Assembly (NCBI RefSeq): GCF_014171575.1
Contig: NZ_CP050453.1
Location: 2,666,001-2,730,000, forward strand
Direction of reading: 5' to 3'
Origin: Microbacterium sp. Se63.02b
GTDB lineage: Bacteria > Actinomycetota > Actinomycetes > Actinomycetales > Microbacteriaceae
DNA length: 64,000 nt
This document shows positions 60,479-64,000 of the stretch, one piece after another. Position 1 is the stretch's first letter. Every line of letters starts with the position of its first letter. The position numbers and the translations under genes are program-made. The notes beneath the pieces are model-generated. The model was given only the letters and a program-made list of their open reading frames with translations. It did no database searches and was not told the DNA's origin.

Positions 60479-61690
60479 GTGTCCGATCCCGATGGCGCCT
60501 CGAGTGAGGCTCGCCGCCTCGATGCCGCCGTCGAGCGCGCGACCGCGATCACCCGACGCACGCTCGGCCTGTTCCCAGTCCGCGTCTGGCGGCATTTCCT
60601 CCAGCACAACGGCTTCCTGCTGGCGGCCGGCGTCAGCTATCAGGCTCTCTTCGCGATCTTCGCGGCGATCTACCTCGCCTTCGCGATCGCAGGGCTCTGG
60701 CTCGGCGGCAGCGAGGACGCCGTCAACGGTCTGATCGACATCATCAACAGCTACATCCCCAACCTGATCGTCCCCGAGGGCGGTGTGGCCACCCCCGAGC
60801 AGGTGCAGGAGATCGCGGCCAACACCACCGGCGTCCTCAGCATCACCGGTGCGATCGCGCTCGGCACCGTGATCTGGACGGCCATCGGGTGGGTGACGTT
60901 CTCCCGTCGCGCGACCAGGGACATCTTCGGTCTCCCGCCCGACCGGCGCAGCTACATCATCCTGAAGGCCCGCGATCTGCTGGCCGCTCTGATCTTCGGC
61001 GTCTCCCTGATCGTCGGCTCGCTCCTCAGCTCGGCGAGCGCCACGGTGCTGCGCTGGCTCCTCAGCCTGCTCGACTGGGACTTCGGCTCCGACGGGGTCA
61101 ACCTCGGCATCCGCATCGGAACGGTGGTGGTCTCGTTCGCGCTGCTGTCGTCGGCCCTGGCAGCGATGGTGCGATTCCTCACGGGAACCTCGTTGCGCTG
61201 GCGCACCATCTGGCCAGGTGCCCTTCTGGGCGGCGGCGCGATGACCGTGCTGCAGTACGGCGCGGGCTTCCTGCTGAGCTATACGCCCTCCAATCCCCTC
61301 CTGGCCACGTTCGCGATCTTCATCGGTCTGCTGCTGTGGTTCCGCGTCAACGGCGTCGTGATGCTCGTGGCATCGTCGTGGATCGCGGTCGCGGCGCAGG
61401 ATCGCGACCTCCCGCTCATGCAGCAGACCGAGGCCGAGCGGCGGCGCGCGGAGTACGAGGCACTGCTGACGGCGGCACGCGTACGTGTTCGACAGGCGCA
61501 GTCCGCCCGCGAGGCTGCTCCGTGGTTCCGCTCTTGGGGCGCGAAGAGGGCTCTGCGGGCGGCGGAGAGCGAACTGGCCGATCTCGAGGCCTCCCGTCCT
61601 CCGCCGATCGAGGCCGCGTCACCGCTCGCGCAGCGCCTGCTCGCGGAGCTCAACCACAGGTCGTCTCGGGATGTCGGGGGCGCTCGTTAG
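60479..61690 (+). CDS. YihY/virulence factor BrkB family membrane protein
   Basis: 403 aa, six hydrophobic segments (about residues 35-310). LAAGVSYQALFAIFAAIYLAF and IWTAIGWVTFSRRATRDIFG are typical of the YihY/BrkB (formerly RNase BN) family, whose role is unclear. The last 80 residues are charged, mostly helical, probably cytoplasmic. GTG 60479 follows TAGGGT (60467-60472) by 6 nt. Intact. Confidence 0.87.
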   Translation: MSDPDGASSEARRLDAAVERATAITRRTLGLFPVRVWRHFLQHNGFLLAAGVSYQALFAIFAAIYLAFAIAGLWLGGSEDAVNGLIDIINSYIPNLIVPEGGVATPEQVQEIAANTTGVLSITGAIALGTVIWTAIGWVTFSRRATRDIFGLPPDRRSYIILKARDLLAALIFGVSLIVGSLLSSASATVLRWLLSLLDWDFGSDGVNLGIRIGTVVVSFALLSSALAAMVRFLTGTSLRWRTIWPGALLGGGAMTVLQYGAGFLLSYTPSNPLLATFAIFIGLLLWFRVNGVVMLVASSWIAVAAQDRDLPLMQQTEAERRRAEYEALLTAARVRVRQAQSAREAAPWFRSWGAKRALRAAESELADLEASRPPPIEAASPLAQRLLAELNHRSSRDVGGAR

Positions 61691-61700
61691 GCTGGTGGAC

Positions 61701-62538
61701 ATGCCTCATCTGCGTATCGCCACGGTCAATGTCAACGGAATCCGAGCGGCGGCTCGCAACGGGATGAGCTCCTGGTTGGATGCTGCCGGCGTCGACATCC
61801 TCACCCTCCAGGAGGTCCGTGGGCAGGACGAGCACCTCGAGGCCGCCCTCCCCGGATGGTCGTTCGTCCATGACGAGGCGACTGCGAAAGGGCGCGCCGG
61901 CGTCGCGATCGCCAGCCGCACGCCTGCGCTCGCATCGCGCACCGACTTCGGCCCGGAGGACTTCGATTCCAAGGGGCGCTGGATCGAGGCCGACTACCTT
62001 CTCGGCGACCAGCCGCTGACCGTGGTGAGCGCGTACGTGCACTCCGGCGAGGCCGACACCCCGAAGCAGGACGAGAAGTGGAAGTTCCTCGACGCGTTCG
62101 GCACCCGCCTCGGCGAGCTCGGCTCCGACGGCGCTCTCGCGCTCGTGACCGGCGACCTCAACGTCGGGCACCGAGAGCTCGACATCAAGAACTGGCGAGG
62201 CAACCGCAAGAAAGCCGGCTTCCTCCCCCGAGAACGCGCATACTTCGACCGGTTCCTCGGTGAGTCCGGCGCGGAGGTCACCGCGGTCGACGGCACGATC
62301 GGCACCGGTCTGGGCTGGGTCGATGTCGGACGTCGGTTCCACGGCGAGATCGACGGCCCCTACACTGGTGGTCGATGCGCGGGCAGGCGTTCGACAACGA
62401 CTCCGGCTGGCGCATCGACTATCACCTCGCGACGCCCGCTCTCGCGGAGCGCGTCGAGACCTATCACGTCGCCCGCGCGGCGGCTACGACCAACGCTGGA
62501 GCGACCACGCTCCGGTCGTCGTCGACTACCGCTACTGA
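61701..62538 (+). CDS. xth: Exodeoxyribonuclease III (two frameshifts near the 3' end)
   Basis: AP-endonuclease/3'-exonuclease of base-excision repair, about 279 aa. LQEVRGQDEHLEAALP (metal Glu), GDLNVGHRELDIKN, and the C-terminal RIDYHLATP and SDHAPVVVDYRY (catalytic DH) are present but in different frames: breaks near 62365 and at GG 62482-62483. TAGGCT (61688-61693) ends 7 nt before the ATG. The stop overlaps the convergent DUF4166 gene by 7 nt. Confidence 0.9.
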
Positions 62539-63235
62539 GCGCTCGTCCGCGGCTCAGGCTCGGGCTCGGGCTCGGGATCGGGCTCGGGCTCGGGCTCAGG
62601 CTCGGGCTCGGGCTCGGGCTCGGGGTACCGATACCACCCACGCGGTACTCCAGAACCGTGCCCAGCAAGGGACTCCTGGCCCTCATCGACACCGTGCGAC
62701 GCCCGTGGGCCTCATCCCAGCCGTCGACGAGATCCACGTGCACGCCGAGGATGCCGCGGAGCGCGATCCGGCGCCTGCCCAGTCGCAGCGCGACCGCGAG
62801 CGTACGCATGCGCAGGGCTCCCTCCGGCGTGACCGAGCACTCTTCGAGCATCTCCACGCGTCCGCGGGCCCCGAGGGCGTTGTGGACCACGCCGGGCTTC
62901 GCGGTGGCTGTGAGCCGATCCACGACGTGCTGCGTCCCCTTCGCGAAGCGGAGTTCGCGCCTGGTGTGGAGGATGGATCGGCCCGAGTCGGAAAGCGACG
63001 TGGCGGTGCGGATCCGGAAGGGCACGTCGCGCGCGAAGCGCGTGACGCACAGCCCAGGGCCGACGACGGGTGCTGCCAGCGCCGTGAGTCCGCGGAAACG
63101 GCTGCCGGCGACGACGAAGATCCCCTCCGCCTGATCGTCGTCGACGGTCGTCCGCAGCTGCGCGAGGATCGCCGGATGGAGTCGGTCTGCCTGCGCCCCC
63201 AGCACCTCGAGGAAGACCGCACCCCGAGCGGTCAT
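62532..63235 (-). CDS. DUF4166 domain protein with a Pro-Glu repeat tail (one frameshift)
   Basis: About 234 aa when corrected. VFLEVLGAQADRLHPAIL and FRIRTATSLSDSGRSILHTRRELRF place most of it in the DUF4166 family, of unknown function, sometimes found with saccharopine-dehydrogenase-like proteins. As read the frame continues as a Ser-Pro tail into the opposite xth gene. Restoring one base at CCC 62637-62639 gives the C-terminus LEYRVGWYRY followed by about ten PE/PD repeats and a stop at 62532-62534. The DNA is a GGGCTC/GAGCCC hexanucleotide repeat. The start could be further upstream. Confidence 0.7.
62563..62623 (-). repeat. Hexanucleotide repeat encoding Pro-Glu dipeptides
   Basis: About ten copies of GGGCTC (plus strand) with single-base variants, inside the DUF4166 gene. 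Slippage could vary its length, and the frame is uncertain at the edge of the repeat. Confidence 0.9.
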
Positions 63236-63258
63236 GCCCGGTTCCCTCGGGAGCGTGA

Positions 63259-64000
<742 letters not shown>

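Overview
The window is a high-GC chromosomal segment from an actinobacterium, most probably a Microbacteriaceae member such as Microbacterium. The reasons are the very high G+C, an actinobacterial Tad pilus locus, Ku plus a two-domain LigD, acyl-CoA carboxylase subunits (biotin carboxylase-BCCP fusion, AccD-type beta, tiny epsilon), a DUF3039 protein, a redox-Cys-less LpdA-type flavoprotein, and many starts that lie 6-8 nt after a TAnnnT -10 box, the arrangement of leaderless actinobacterial mRNAs. No prophage, insertion sequence, CRISPR array or defence island is visible; this is mostly housekeeping and carbon/nucleoside metabolism.

Layout. 1-4040 (-): Tad/type II secretion-like pilus genes (tadA-tadB-tadC-small membrane protein-two TadE-like). 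4165-4246: tRNA-Leu(TAG). 4332-7999: DedA protein, then Ku and LigD (non-homologous end joining), divergent. 8025-9609: CDF metal exporter and a DHFR-like reductase with an operator-flanked promoter. 9671-13547: rdgB, rph, murI, pncB, DUF3039. 13588-17025: ABC-2 permease and an ABC ATPase carrying a roughly 385-residue histone-H1-like plus repeat-rich N-terminal extension, the most unusual protein here. 17274-20976: nucleotidyltransferase, unknown protein, accD, accE. 21008-25413: ROK regulator and a response regulator/sensor kinase/membrane protein operon. 25456-29205: RNA methyltransferase and maf with overlapping divergent promoters, then accA. 29269-33261: LpdA-like quinone reductase, purine nucleoside phosphorylase, phosphosugar mutase. 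33264-41112: PTS and mannitol region (two HPr proteins, MtlR-type regulator, EIIB, EI, MtlA, MtlF, MtlD). 41201-45160: flavin monooxygenase, BASS transporter, SDR and hydrolase, a candidate catabolic operon. 45164-55383 (-): PfkB kinase and a complete nucleoside uptake and salvage operon (BMP lipoprotein, ABC transporter, cdd, deoA, add) followed by a deacetylase. 55544-60334: manC and sdhCDAB. 60479-64000: BrkB-family protein, exonuclease III, DUF4166 protein, trpS (cut by the window end).

An important feature of the data: about two dozen conserved genes are interrupted by single-base frameshifts, and most of these fall in G/C runs that are one base too short (typically four where five would restore the frame). 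Restoring one base gives proteins of the family's normal length each time, so these are best read as sequencing under-calls and not as pseudogenes. I therefore list each such locus as one CDS and give the approximate break point.

Genes are packed with 1-11 nt overlaps (ATGA, GTGA, TGATG), so most neighbours are translationally coupled. No stretch longer than about 300 bases lacks a gene.
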